NCBI RefSeq assembly: GCF_021018895.1 | Contig: NC_079373.1 | Span: 19,475,501 to 19,539,500, forward strand | DNA from: Seriola aureovittata | Taxonomy: Eukaryota; Chordata; Actinopteri; Carangiformes; Carangidae | Length of the DNA: 64,000 nt | Direction: 5' to 3' | Shown: in pieces, positions 22,401 to 39,509 of the stretch | Position numbering within the stretch: position 1 is the first letter of the stretch | Layout: each line of letters starts with the position of its first letter | Notes under the pieces: generated by a model | What the model saw: only the letters and a program-made list of their open reading frames with translations | Told to the model about the DNA's origin: nothing | The model's database searches: none | Translations under genes and position numbers: made by a program

Positions 22401-25400
22401 ACTCATCTCCTTGTAACAGTAAAAAAATGACGTATTACAATTAAAATTTTTGTGGTAAGACAAAAACATCAGACATAAGCGATGTTTCGACAGAGTACGT
22501 CACACTCTGTACCTCTGGGGATTCGTTCTCCACACAGGAGATCTGCTCCAGCCGAGTCTGACAAAGACGCTCCACCCAGTGTTGCACTTTCTCAGACTCC
22601 TCTAGGTCCTCTCTCTCCGTCTCTGAAACCTGGTACAGAGGCATGGTAAGGCAGCATCAGGCTACATGCATCAGTCACTCAAACACTCGCTCACACACTC
22701 AGCTGTCACATAACCAAGACGGGTGGCAATTTAACTAAAGCCAAAGCTTGAAACATTGAAAGCAACGTTAACTTTTCTATATAGCGCATCAGAAATGCCA
22801 ATCAATCCAAACCAATAGTTTAATCCACATCAAGTCCACTCTATAGCTCACTTGACTAAAAACCTCTTTTCATACCTCCTGAACCAGCCTATTGATCTTC
22901 AGTTGCTTCTCTCGTTCATACATCTCTTCTTTCTCCTTGGCCAGTTTCAGCTCAAACTCCATCTCCTTCTTGCTTTTTCTCTGCTCCTGCAGTGTGTCTG
23001 TGTTTGACACCTTCTTCTTTTTCTTCTTCTTCTCTCCTTTCTGAGGTGTCATCAGTTAGTCAATATAAATAGCAGGGGACAAAGAAATCTGCCACTGCAA
23101 ACCACACACTTCTACCATGAATTGCACAAATAACTAGTGTCACCACAATTTGTACGGCTGTGAAAACCACAGTAAACAACTTAAAGTTTTATAAAGAAAA
23201 AAAGAAAGAAAACTCTGGTCTGAAATATATAGCCACCTGTCACGATAAGAAACATTTAAAAACAAGACGAGAGTTATGCCAGACTTTCCTTTGTGCAACT
23301 CTAATACCACACTTAGCTCACACAGCTGACAGTACCTTGCGGATCGATGGCAGTTTCCCCTCATATCGATAAAACCAGCCAAATGCTGAGGATGGAGATG
23401 AACATAGGTCATTCTCACAAGTATGTTATATAAAAACCAAAGTTTAAACAACGTCTCATCAAACTCCAAACAGTGTGTCCATTTGAAAAACCAAGACATT
23501 AAAGCCACAACACAGCATTCAAAGGGAAAAAATGACTCAGAGTGATCCATTTGGGCAAACTCTTCTTTAAAACCAAATGAACAAAACCAAAACCAAATTT
23601 TTGGCAGCGTTCATTATGAAGATAAAGTTATCTCCAATTGTTACATTTTTGGTTGTCAAAGGAAATCTAGCACTGGTCTGTGTGAACGCTGGTTTGCACA
23701 CATCCCCCCACACGACAGCTGTGACAACGCACAGCTGAGCCTCCGGACTTACTTGTCTGTCCTCCTCTTCCTCCTCGTCTTCCGCTGTGAAGGAGCAAGC
23801 TTCAGCAGCTTAGAGGTGAGGCCATAACAAGCAGCACAGCACACGGCATTGACAGTAAGACAGCATGCAGGGAAAAGGAGGAAATAAGGTGAGATAAAGG
23901 AGAGAGATACTTCTAAAACTCCGTGGTTTTCAGAAGAAAAGTAAACAAATACATTCAAGAAGTGAATAGAAGATCCATGCATTTTAAGGAGAAGATTCAC
24001 TCAGGTGTCCTTACGAGAGCTCTTGGCCTTTGGAGTCGGGGTCGTTTTTATATCAGGTGGGGCAGGCGATTTGCTCTTTGGAGTGCGGGGGCTCTTAGGG
24101 CTCTTGGGCCTGTCTTTGGTGCCCCAATCCTCCTCCCATTCTCTGTCCTGCTTCTTCTCCACAGCATCAATCCTACACAGGGCAACACAAGTAATGAGAT
24201 ATGTAAGATATATTATCAAAACAACACTGAATTTGCACTTTATAGACAATTAGCTGCATACTTCTCCATCTCCTTTTTATAGCGCTCCTCTTCATCTGCA
24301 GTTTTCTGAGAAATCTCCATCTTTCGCCTGTTAAACACAACATAGACACACAGGTTTCAACATAAAACTCCATCCACGCAGCATGCTCCAGAGCAGGGCT
24401 AAAAATACAGAATATATGACTTTAATCCAGTTTATGGCTGCTATTGAGAGCATCAACCCCCCAAAACATGATATGCATTCCCATTATTCATCCCAAGATA
24501 TTGCTGGCATCAAAGCAATGAGAAAATCTAGTGTGTCCTCTGAAGTTATTAACGCCTGCGAAAAATCTGCAAAGCATTCACTAAAGTGAACAGGAATCTA
24601 TATTATGATGTAGCTACAGAGCAGTTATGGGAAGGCCCTCAGGTTAGGTGGACAATCACAGCAGGTCATGTTTACTTTGCTTGTACCTGATTTATGTAGA
24701 TGTATGCTCAGTTGCTGGGTAAATGATTGATGCCTCTGTTCAAAAGCAAGCAGGCCATTCTTTGCTCTGAATTTGAACTATTTGAATATTGGAATTAATT
24801 CATTGGAAACTCTAAATTTGGCACTGAATGAGAGATGATGTATGAGGCTGGATACAAAGGACGCTGACTCTAAAATGCACAGAGGGATTTCTGGAAAACA
24901 TTTCGTAATGTCAGTCAACACCTTTGCTACTGGATGATTTGAGTTTCAGATTGGCCACAAATTGGTACAGTATTCCCCAAGCTGATTAATGGACCCAGTG
25001 CATATTTCTGAGTTCAAATCAAATTCAACTTTATCCGACAGCTCTGCAAAGACAGCACCACTCTCTGAATAATCGGAAAAACTCAGCCTTCCAGCTGTTG
25101 GTGACTAAAAAGCTTTTTGGTGTGTGGAATGGTTGTGTAGAAATGTATTAAAATGTCAGCATATTTCTCAGAACAAATAGTTGCTTCTAATCAGTAATGC
25201 CTATTTATAGGGAGTATTATACTTCCTGTTTTCTCAATTACTGTACTTCAGTTTAAAGATGAAAATGCAGTGGTTGGTTGGGCAGCCAGAGGGGAGGCTA
25301 CTTAACTTGCAGAGCTACACAGCATTTACTGTATGAAATATCCACTGCAGTCGCTCATCAGTATCAGTATTATCATTACTTCTGACAACTAGAAAGGGGT

Positions 25401-28400
25401 GAACATCATCAACGTCTTCAACATCATCAACGTCATCAAAACAATGTCATTTCAATTTGGGTTGCGTCGATGCATTAAGTGATTTCCTCAAGAGTCAAAA
25501 ATAAAAACAGGGTTATTAACTTGCAATCATTGTTTTTGGGGGCAGTAAACACAACATTGTCATATTATCACCTTTTAAAGTTGATATGGCAAACATGTTA
25601 GCAAACAGTCCAATATTCAATCTCCTTTAAACTCTCTTTTATTTTCCTATATTTTTCTCTTCAGCTGTTAAAATGCTCCACTATCAGCCAGACACTAACT
25701 TTGTCTGTGTGCTCTTCGGTCCAAGGTAAGAAGAGCACAGTGAGTTTGTACTATAACAGTGAGCTGAAAGCCGCTAAAACACTCCATAAAACCAAGGAAA
25801 ACTGCAGGAATGAGGAATAATTATTTGTTAGTTTGTCACTATGAGCAAAAGTATATCACAGCATAAATGTTTTTTTGAACCATTGTTAGTATTAAAAAAT
25901 GATCCGAGCAGCAACATAAATATGACTCCCTCTCAAGCTATGAGCTGTAATAACTATCACCTGAAGGTTGAGTGACAATATCTTTTTCAGGTGAATCAGA
26001 TCAAAGTAGTGGATGAGTATGAATAGACAACAATCTGCCATTGCGATCAAGCTTATGTCTTTTTTGTGATTAAATTACAAGACAGGCTATACACTGTAAC
26101 TCCCACACTCCATGCCACACACTGCAGGACAAGGTTATTTGTAAGAAGTTTTCAACTCTTCACTCACTGCCTCTCCTTCTCCTGCTGCTCTTTAATGATT
26201 TTGTTGGTCTCCAGTGCCACCCTTTTCTGATGCATCAGCTCTTGTCTCTCCAGCTCCCTGCGGGCCTCCACTGCCAGACGCTCCTCGTCTGTCATAAACA
26301 ACTCACTGCCCTGAGAGAGTGACAACAGCCAGAAAAATAATCAGAGAAAGAAATCGAGTACAGCTGGGGTCCTCAAACTTTTTGGCTCTGTAGACCGACA
26401 GACAAGTCCAAACCAGTCTCCCGGACCAGGGAGAGAGAGGTCTGTGTTTGTCATGTAACATCTTTGAAGCTTAACTTACAGCCTGAGAACCCCTCATCGA
26501 TAGCATGTGAACAATTCTAGAATTACCATATATATGCAGAAACAAAAACCTACAAGATACATAGAAGTAGAAATACTTTACTGTATAGATTTGTAATCAT
26601 TTATTGTTGCAAAAATAACTATATTGGAGGCATGAACGACAAATATTTCTTCAGGTACAGTTATTTTTGCTTAAATGTCACCTGTCACATAAAAATATTT
26701 GCTCATTTTGGAACACGGCCTTCAATTTCAATGATAGTGCATGTACTGGATGTGTCAAAATGAAGACACACACACACTTACACAAATAAATCCATCAGAC
26801 AGTCACAAAAGAAAACAATAAATAAGATTGGACTTCTTGTCTCAGTTAAGCAGTCACTGTAAATAAGTCCTGAGGCATACAATCTGCCAAGTGACATGTC
26901 TGATGATAAATGTTGTTCCTGCAGACAGCCAGGTTGAGGAAACGCCTCGGTAATGGGATGTCTCCAAAACAAAACAGCACATTTATCTGTGTGATGCAGG
27001 AATGCGAAGCGAGTAAAGGCAGAAGTTTGTGTTCCCACAAACAACAGATGATCCCTTCACTGTTTTTTTTTCTGAGAGAAATACATTTCCTCATGCTCCC
27101 ATTCACAAAATAGGAGGAACAATTCTAGACATTTTATATGCACCATTTTGTTGTGACATTACCACTGCGTCAGGATTATAACTTCAAAAGTCATTAAGAT
27201 CTTTACTATGTATTTCTTTGTGATTTATCACATTTAATTGATTAAACACATTTTAAATTTCCCAGAAACTTGAGGATCTGTGGGAAACACTCTGCATGTA
27301 AGAAAATAACAGCAACATGTGCCACCTAATCCAGGGTTATTCATTTTAAAGGTTTGAGGGTCTCATGTGCAGATGTAGGTATATGTATCCCAAACTCATA
27401 TGCTGTGTCTTCAAATGTATTTAACAGTACTCACAAGAGTTTACAGCAAAAAAAACCCCACAAGACTTATGTGAGGTGAGGTGCAGAAGAAAACATAGTG
27501 TTGAATACTATTATTATTAGACATAATGCAGTTGATGTACTTACAGCTCCTGTCAGAACAGTAATAGTCAGACTCCTGCTGCTCTTCAGGACTTTCACAG
27601 CCTGGGAATATAATAACAAAAGATTTCAAGTAATGCAATTAATTTTTAAGATTATAAAGGTTAAGGGGAATATGTTAACACTGTATGTGTATTCATCAGG
27701 GTGTGAAATCATCACTGGCATATACCAGTAAATATTAAAAGCTCTGTTTTCTCAGCCACTTTGGTAAATAACCAAATGTCCTGGTTTTTTTTTTTCCTAT
27801 CTCAAAAACATTTTGGCTGGTTAAACACTAATTTGGCTGTGGCTCTTCAGCTCAGTGAGTAAAGCACAGAACAAAGCCAGTGAAGAGGGGTTTAACTTCC
27901 ACTGGCATGATGAGTATCGTAACAACAGATGCCTTCATGTAGCTGAAGTGCTTTGGATAAAAGGACAAAATCTACGTAATAAAATGACTGATAAGATTTG
28001 AACTCATCATAAATCATCGTAAGTGGATAAATAATTAAATGAAGCAAAATTCACCTCTTTGTGGTCCACATTGGTGAAATCCACCCCGTTCACCTCCACG
28101 ATCTGGTCTCCAATCTACATTTTGATATGATATGAGACATAGATATAGTTCACAGCAGGCAGGAAAATGAGTGTCAACATTTCACAGAGGTCATAGAGAT
28201 CACCTGAAGTCCAACTTCTGCAGACAGGGAGCCTGGCTTGACATTACTGATGTAGATGCCAGGTTTCTGGGTGGGACCACTGGATATGCTGATGCCCATA
28301 CCCTTCGTTCCCACAAGACTGAGGAAAACTTTCTTCTCCTTGATCTCCTTCCCTCCGATCGATGCTAAGCCTGCAATGCTGTTTTTTTTCTCCTGGGAGG

Positions 28401-31400
28401 TAAAAAGAGAAAGAATAAAAGAAAGAAAAAGTCAATATGCTGTCTGCTGGTGTGATACAACTTTTGAAACTAACAAATGCCATGAAAAAGACAAAAACAA
28501 ACTCTGTTTCTTACCCCCGACTCAGACACAAACTGGTCAACAAACTGCCACTTCAGGGGCTCATCTGATGAGCTGGAGAAATGTGAAACGTAAAACAGAA
28601 CGCAATACAGCAAAATGTCACTTAACAATGCTACTTTACCATGTTAACTATATTACCTTTTCACTGGGATCATCCCCACATCTGCAAATATGGAAAAAAA
28701 AAAAATCAAATCAAATGAAAGATGCCATTGATGTTGAACAATATTCAATTGAATGCACATCAGTGATGCTGCTGTGGTTGGAAAATGAATTTGCGCTTGA
28801 CGTACGCCTGACTTTGAGTGACACAATCTTTTTCGTCTTGATGAGACTGATGACTTCCTCGTGGATGCATGAGGAGATGGAGTATCCGTTGATACGCACG
28901 ATCTCATCACCAACCTATAAATCACCACAAGATTGAATATCAAGAATGACACATTCACTTTCAATCTATCGAGTCATTTTACAGATGAAGTTATTGCTTC
29001 TCTTGTAATGTACTTCTCTGTCAACTGAATAAACCAGCCACTATGTGATCTATTCATCTGCATGGTCTATTTACATTTTTAATGTTTTAGCCATCTGGGT
29101 GATGCTCTCAGCTAAAGTGACTTACAATCCCCCAACAAGAGCAAAACTGCCATATTCTCTACTGACTGTTTCTCTGATTTATGTCCAGATGTTAGACGAG
29201 ACCATCCTCGCCCAAGATGTCATTCTGAAGCTTTGTCACAATACAGTGACTCTGATCTGTATTAAAGCATCTATATAAACAAATGGTTATTGACTTTTCT
29301 TTCTTGACAAGACCAGTGCGTTTTAATTAAGTTCCATCTAGGTGAATCTGGTTCAACATTCATTGACAAACATTCAGTCCCTGTGAGAGTTTAACAAACA
29401 TGGTGCTTCACCCCACCTAGTGGATGCTGGTATTATGACACTGACACTGAGACAGAGGCCACGGAAAATGAAAACAATTTGATTGACTCAATAGACAAAA
29501 TGAAATTATACTATACGACTATAATGACTACAAAATAATTGTTTTACATACATATAGCTCTTTATATGGTACTTTAGCTAAAATGAGAATTTAGTGTTTC
29601 AGAACTATAAAGGACATTTAGTGGTATAAAATGAAAATAAAAAATATATATCACGGTTGGCTCATAGAAATGTACCTGAAGGCCGACATTACCAGCCTGA
29701 CCGTCTTTGACAATCTGTGATATGTAGAGCCCACAGCCAAACTCCAGACCTCCTCGGACACTCAGACCCAGTCCATCACGATGTGTCCGATCCAAACGCA
29801 CCTCTTTGAGCTTCCTGCTCATTCAGGAGACAATACAGGATGTATGAGCCACATAACATTTTGAAACGGAGAAGGTGGATGGTTTCATTATGAAAACCAA
29901 AACAATACAATGCCATGCTATACTCACCGTGACCTCTTGGGGGTGAGCAGGTCGTACTCCACCTGGTGTTTGAGGGGGATGAGAGGTCGGATGGCGTCAA
30001 ACAGGGGCAAGCGCTTTGGTTCATTGATTACCAGCTTCAGGTCCCCCACCAGCACTGGCAAATCCATCGACCTGAGAGACGGGTTTCAGGCAATAAATGA
30101 TGCACATTTCTAACTGACAATAGTTACATTCAAACAGAATTGAATAGGGACAATATAAAACAATTTGATACAAACACATAGGAAAGTTGTGAAACCCCTG
30201 TAAATTTTTTTACTAAATTGATTTATTTGTTTACTATTATTTTATCTTTTTTTTTTCTTGAAATGAACTGACTATTATAATAATTTCCTCTGACCAAGAG
30301 CAGCTGTTTTCAGAGGCTTCTCTAACCTGACAAGAATATAATTCTGGAGATAACATTCAATACTTGCTTTGTTTTTCGCATGAACATAGCCAGGCTTTAT
30401 AATGAATGGTCACAATTAGAGATACTGAATGACACTTTACTTTTTACACGTAAAAGTACATGTAATCGTAATGGCCAGCAGAGGATCTCATGAGCCAAAA
30501 TATCATTCAAGTCCTCCTCTAATCTTTCTCTTCTAATTCAAATATATAGCAATTAACTATAATTTCTCAATGGTGATGGACTGTAGAATCCAGTCTTCTA
30601 TCTTTTACAATTCAAAGAAAGACAAAAGGCAATTAGAAGAGCAATTAAAGCAGCAAAGTAAAAGCTACTGTATAAAATTTGTCCTCCCAGCCTTCTCGAT
30701 GAATTATTAATAGGTGCCATTTCAGCTCTGTTTGGAGGATGAACATAAAAAGAGCTTTTGTGAATAACTGGCCAGGCTTGTCCAAGCACAGTGGAAACTG
30801 ATCAGAGGCTTAACCAATGGGGCCACAGGGCTCTGCCTCGGTACGAAGATTAATTGAAACCTAGACCACTAGCCCCCCGCCCCCCAAGGCTTCTGAGACC
30901 AGGCTGTTATCAGAAACCATGATGAAGAACACAGGTGCATGTGCACCAGAGCTGACTAAGGCAGGATTAACAGCTATTGATAATTAAACATGAAAAAGTT
31001 AGAGATAAGTTCATGGAAGTCAGAAAAGGCATTTGGACATCATTTCACCTGCAGCTAACATAAGACAAGACGGAATTCCTCCAACACTTGAGGCAAATGA
31101 GAGCAAATGAAGCCTTTCATTGTAGATCTCACTGTTCTTTATATTTGTATATGCAGAAACATTATATTACTGGTTAAAAGAGGCCAGTATTTAACAACAC
31201 AGCCTATCCAATAAACTACTAACCACAGTTTATTCATATAGAAATATAGAGGTGTGAATTTACAAATGTAAAACAAATAAGAAAATGCAACCTGCTCACA
31301 TACACACTGAGTGGTGATGGATGCTACTCACTGGTGATACATGCGGAGGACATCATACAGGTAATCCTTCTCTGCTTCATTTTCAATCAGCAACTCCACC

Positions 31401-31990
31401 TGCAAGACAGGACAAACATCTGGTGCCATCCTTCTACACTGCTGAATCAGAGGAAACGTCAGCCCACTGACACACACTGTACCTCTCTCTTGTGGTCCTG
31501 TCAACACTGCAGGGGGCAAGCCGTCGGTCTGTGTGTGTGTGTCTGTGTGTATGTGTGTGTGTGTGTGTGTGTGTCTGTCTGTGTGTGTGTCTGTGTCTGT
31601 GTGTGTGTAGGAGTCATACAAACCTGATGGCAGCTCAGCTGCAGCAGGATAGTTTTGAGGAAACGCCTCGGCCAATCACTGATGTAACACATTTCCGTCT
31701 TACTGACTAAATCTGTCCCAAGTTAAGCTGTAAGCTTCGCCCCTAACCTGAGTGGCTTGTTTCTTTATTAGAGTGAAAAGTTAAGATAAAACCAGGCTTT
31801 AGGATGGTGTGGCTCCTTGGAGTAAAGCAGGTGTAATGGGCTGTCCTTCCCTAACTATCAAACTACTGGGAGGGAATAATGGCAGAACAGCTGAGGAGAA
31901 GCAGCAGTGGGAAGGTCAGCAGTGTCATCTTACATCTCAGACACAAACAGAGGTGAGCATTCACACCCAACTCTCTCTCTCGCTCTCTCA

Positions 31991-32080
<90 letters not shown>

Positions 32081-33666
32081 CAGTGTGAATGCATAGAGAG
32101 CAAAAACACACGTACACATGCACATTAAGACACTTCTGTAGTCTAATAAACTACACTCCATGGTCCCCTACTGTGAGGTCATTGCGAAGTTGTGTGGTGA
32201 CATGACATTTATGACTGTCATAAATTTCAGTGAAACACAGCCAATGCCAGCCACTCCTGCAGCCTGAACTACATGCAGACTTTGGCACCATAAATCCAAT
32301 AAGATAAGAGCTCACTGGCCAGTGAAATACCAATTCTTAAAAGCACTGTCGGGTTTAGAGATTTGGACTGTTTTCACAAAATGAGATCCTAATGTGACTT
32401 TGTCCTATTATAATTTACACAGATTGCAGTGCATACTTAAACCTCCAGAAATCAAAATCAACCTTTAATTGAAAATTTTACAGTGAAGAAACACAATAAT
32501 TCAGTTCTTCAGTTTGAATTAGGACAGATAAACTGACACACACATTCAACCAAACAACTAAACAGAGATTCAGTGACTATGATAATGTCCCCAAACAGAA
32601 ACAAAGCTTGATTGTGCTCCCATCAGCCTCTAATTAAACCCATAAATTGTCCCATGTCTTCCGCTCAGCTGCTCGTCTCTGACATGGACTAGATTATCTA
32701 ATACTACGATGCCCTTTATGAAGAGCCAACAATATGCGACCCTGTCTGCCTGTGTGCATCACAGATGGCTGTTGGTGATCCCTACATGCTCTGGGGCTGA
32801 AAACACCCTGAACATATCATGTTCCCTTTCTCTGTTATCTTTTACTCATAATTATCTTTACAGGGCTTTACCTATTGCTGTAATGTGCCAGCTTCAGCCA
32901 GGAAATACAGTATAATTTGAGTTTAATTCATGGAACTATACATCATGGATCCACATAACATTTATTTAATCATGTTATTGTTACTGGCCATGGTGGCCTC
33001 AGCTGGATATTTACATGTGCAAGAAAAGGTATCAGCCACTTTACAAAAACAGGCAGCATGTCATAGAATATAACTGCTATGAAAACACTGGTTACTTACT
33101 TTTAAGCCTTAAAGGAAACAAGGAAGATTCACTGTAGCTCAGATTATACTTAAAAAACGTGTGCTAGTAAATACCATCTAGCAGAAAGTAGGTACTATCT
33201 AGCAGAACAGTTGTGTGAATATTTCTCTTTAAACAGCTAAAAGAAAAGCAGTTGTTTCAGTCGAATGGGAAGCTATTAATCTGTTAGCAAATCTAATAGC
33301 TCTGTCTATATTTCTCTAATTGACTTTATAGTAAGTAATACACTAGTGATGAATGAGATTTTAATCCAAAGGCTATCACCATATAAATTCTAAATTATAT
33401 ATTTGATTTATTAACATCAATTCTAATTTACTTTAAAATATGATATTCTTTTAAAACTAATTCTTGAATAATCTTTAGTTGCTGTTTCTTTTTGTAAGGC
33501 CTGTGTCTGCGCAACATCCCACCGGGAGAGACACCTGAGCCAGTTAAGTGACAACCAGGTAGAGTAGACAAACAGTTTTTTAAAAGAGCTATTTAATCAG
33601 TGTCCGAGGAGAAAAATGTCGGTATCTTACCTTGTGCCTAAATTCCCGAGCAACTTTTCGCTCCAT
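15902..33666 (-). CDS. ush1c: Harmonin (USH1C), PDZ scaffold protein of hair-cell and photoreceptor adhesion complexes
   Basis: Scaffold that binds cadherin-23, myosin VIIa and SANS in stereocilia; loss causes Usher syndrome type 1C in people. Exons, in transcript order: 33666-33631, 31399-31332, 30071-29928, 29817-29676, 28914-28806, 28681-28657, 28572-28515, 28392-28204, 28114-28055, 27601-27545, 26310-26168, 24327-24262, 24172-24015, then 23784-23753 (form a) or 23385-23336, 23040-22876, 22629-22513, 22020-21319, 20574-20446, 19226-19161 (form b), then 18112-18071, 17537-17484, 17359-17260, 16307-16198, 15961-15902. This gives about 550 aa (a) or 949 aa (b); human forms are 552 and 899. 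The start [12 protein letters not shown] matches harmonin, followed by the N-terminal harmonin domain, PDZ1 ([10 protein letters not shown]), PDZ2 (GMGISISSG), coiled coil, PST-rich region (b only) and PDZ3 (LDLALEGG). The predicted end is YEDEV-stop at 15902; GT|GTAAG at the same place could instead be a donor to an unseen last exon. Long introns (24328-26167, 30072-31331, 31400-33630) hold repeats only. Confidence 0.95.
16343..16413. repeat. Compound CT then CA repeat
   Basis: CT units (16343-16365), then CA units (16371-16413), in a ush1c intron just upstream of exon 16307-16198. Confidence 0.9.
16805..16930. repeat. Teleost dispersed repeat in ush1c 3' intron
   Basis: Starts with ATACACTCAGTCGCCAATTT, a diverged form of the CACTCAGTGGCCACTTTATT terminus seen in many fish repeats. 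Ends are approximate. Confidence 0.5.
17549..17564. repeat. 16-base G run
   Basis: Twelve bases upstream of a ush1c exon acceptor on the coding strand, where it forms a C-run polypyrimidine tract. Confidence 0.9.
19161..23385 (-). other. ush1c: Harmonin form-b cassette: second coiled coil and PST-rich exons
   Basis: Six exons (23385-23336, 23040-22876, 22629-22513, 22020-21319, 20574-20446, 19226-19161) encode the segment starting [16 protein letters not shown], then a lysine-rich coiled coil ([18 protein letters not shown]), [20 protein letters not shown], a 234-codon proline/serine-rich exon, a linker with MSKPVMLPQ, and EMLKRMVPF. These correspond closely to the human form-b-specific segment, the actin-bundling form found in stereocilia. 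Total 1229 nt; entering in phase 1 and leaving in phase 0, it keeps the frame of the last five exons. Confidence 0.88.
23753..23784 (-). other. ush1c: Harmonin form-a specific exon (32 nt)
   Basis: This small exon encodes an acidic stretch ([11 protein letters not shown]) and has AG/GT borders. It takes over from exon 24172-24015 in phase 1 and leaves in phase 0, the phase needed by the shared exon at 18112-18071. It corresponds in position to the acidic segment before the conserved DFRKYEEGFDPY-like exon of human form a. Using it together with the form-b exon 23385-23336 would shift the frame. Confidence 0.75.
26369..26510. mobile_element. Possible hAT-type DNA transposon remnant
   Basis: CTGGGGTCCTCAAACTTTTT resembles the ends of nonautonomous hAT elements (CAGGGGTCCTCAAAC type). 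The second terminal repeat and the 8-bp target duplication were not found, so this is a fragment at most. Confidence 0.3.
27838..27985 (+). mobile_element. tRNA-derived SINE remnant in ush1c intron
   Basis: A tRNA-like head (GTGGCTCTTCAGCTCAGTGA as A box; GGGGTTTAACTTCCACT as a diverged B box) is followed by the typical fish SINE tail AGTGCTTTGGATAAAAGGAC. Diverged and inactive. Confidence 0.5.
29060..29140 (-). mobile_element. SINE/LINE 3'-tail fragment
   Basis: TTTTAGCCATCTGGGTGATG followed by AGCTAAAGTGACTTACAATC resembles the reverse complement of the common fish tail (GTAAGTCGCTTTGGATAAAAGCGTC type). Short and diverged. Confidence 0.35.
31530..31608. repeat. Interrupted GT repeat
   Basis: GT units with CT interruptions in ush1c intron 2, about 130 bp from exon 2. 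Confidence 0.9.
31989..32079. repeat. Compound CA then TCA repeat
   Basis: About 29 CA units followed by about 10 TCA units, preceded by a short CT run. Confidence 0.9.
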
Positions 33667-34465
33667 TGTTGAGAGAGAAAAAAAACGGGCAAACGCTAAC
33701 TCACTGTCGATGAAGTTTGTCAGGATTGGACCTGGACCGGGGCTTGTCGTGTCAAGCTAAACGTTGTTAGTTTCCGGTTAAGATTTTCATAGTAAAACAA
33801 GGAGGGAAACTGTTTTGGTAATGAATATGGCCATGATTAACATAAAAAAAAAAAATAAAAAATAAAAAAAACAAACAAACAAAAAAAAACATGTGACCTG
33901 ACTCTAAAGTATACAACTTATGTACACTTCACGTTCTCTAGTCTAATTCTTACTTCAATTTAGCCCTTTATTTTGAAGGGATATCAGTTTAACTTCCGTT
34001 CCTTAACAAACTTGATGAAACCGACAACGTTGGCACGTTACCCATCAGTTATCTAGACAATTAATTGTTTAGACGTTTCAGTAGACACACAATAATTTAT
34101 CTAAACTACAGACACACTATTTTAAAAACATTTTTTAAATCGCTGAACCTACAGAAGTAACATTTGACACAGAAGAAGCTTCTAATGACCTCCTGAACAT
34201 CATAAATCATGGTAAACTTTTTATTCCAAAAAACACAACTTACCCACATGTATCACACGAATGGCATCACAAATTACGCGGTTATTGTATTAACCACTAC
34301 ACATATTTATGTTTAATAGTGGCCGCTAGTTGGCAAAATAATATCACCTTCGTTCCGTATCCCACGAAGAAGACGAAGAGGCGTAAACTTCCGGCTTTCA
34401 AAAGCTTGATAGCAACGAACAACACAACTGCACCGAGGGCTGTGAGTTATAGAAAACTGTAACAT
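33667..34465. promoter_or_regulatory. Shared upstream region of ush1c (-) and ccdc77 (+), with a ccdc77 leader exon
   Basis: The two genes are head-to-head, about 0.8 kb apart. ETS-type sites are visible: TTTCCGG at 33771-33777 near ush1c and ACTTCCGG at 34387-34394 near ccdc77. A strong donor (GTAAGT at 34466) ends a noncoding first exon of ccdc77 that probably starts around 34380-34440. An A-rich run (33845-33890) lies between. Transcription start points are inferred, not seen. Confidence 0.5.
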
Positions 34466-35443
34466 GTAAGTAAAATATATAATATATCATGTTTGTTGAA
34501 ACGCTAGAAACGGATGGAAAACCACGTGCAAATGCTACTGCCTTTTACGTGCTGATTTTAGCCACATCTGAAGTTTCATTATCAGTAATTCGTGATAGAT
34601 TAATGATTTCTTTATGTTAAAGAGAACCGAACATACTTTCTTTCCCTTCACCCTTTTATTACCACGAAAAACCTCAGATTGCTTAGCTAAATCGAGCTGT
34701 CTGATAACTGAGTGTGTTTTGTGGTTAAAAATGTGTCTAACTGAGAACAGTTTTGTGCTTTCAAACGTCCCGCTCCCCGTGGCGACCAATCCATACCAGC
34801 AACAATAACTCAATGGACAAACCAACTTAAACATTTTAATTATCTGAGCTTATCTCTCCTGTGTGGTCTTTTTATAAACCAGACACAGAACAGATTTATT
34901 ACATCTACAAACGAAGCAGCATAACCCATCATTACTGAAGGGGTGAATAACTCTTCTTAATTGTGCTATTTTTGTTATAGTTAGTGGTTTTGTTACATGA
35001 ATTACTGTACCACTGCTACTACTAATAGACAGTATAGAAGGAAATACTGGGGCTTTCCCTGCAAATGTAATATCATATTAGCCACGTGTAAACCTATACG
35101 TTATTGATTTGTTGATATTCTAGTAAGATGAAATTGACTTTTTCTGTAAGAAATTCAAAAAAATCATAGAACAAGCACCATAACGTTTTAAGGGGATATG
35201 AAAAAATGGCAGCAGTCTTAAACATGGCTATTGCTTTAAATTGTTTTTCACAAGGGCTGTGACTGACATCTTTGTAATAATATAATAATAATATTCAGTA
35301 CATAGCTGGTTGCCATTGACCTGCAACAATTAAGTCATTTCACAGTACTGATGACAGCCAAATGTATATTTCCTGTATCGACATGTGAAGACAACCCTAT
35401 CATTTTAACTCTTTAACTACTGTTTTCAGTGTTTTGTGCTGGG

Positions 35444-39367
<3,924 letters not shown>

Positions 39368-39503
39368 AGAATGGACAATGATGTGTTGTGTTTGCCTATT
39401 GAGGAGAATCTCTGTGAGGTTTATCCCAGACATACATGTGTGTGCTACTGTGTTTATTACTGAGACCTGGATTGAATGTTATTTCTATGTCGTATTTTGG
39501 ACC

Positions 39504-39509
39504 AATAAA
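39504..39509 (+). terminator. ccdc77: Polyadenylation signal of ccdc77
   Basis: AATAAA lies in the 3' UTR 137 nt after the stop codon, on the coding strand. Confidence 0.75.

Noticed and set aside
28256..28936. 226-codon plus-strand ORF
   Set aside because: Antisense shadow of ush1c exons and the introns between them. The minus strand has the conserved PDZ coding sequence.
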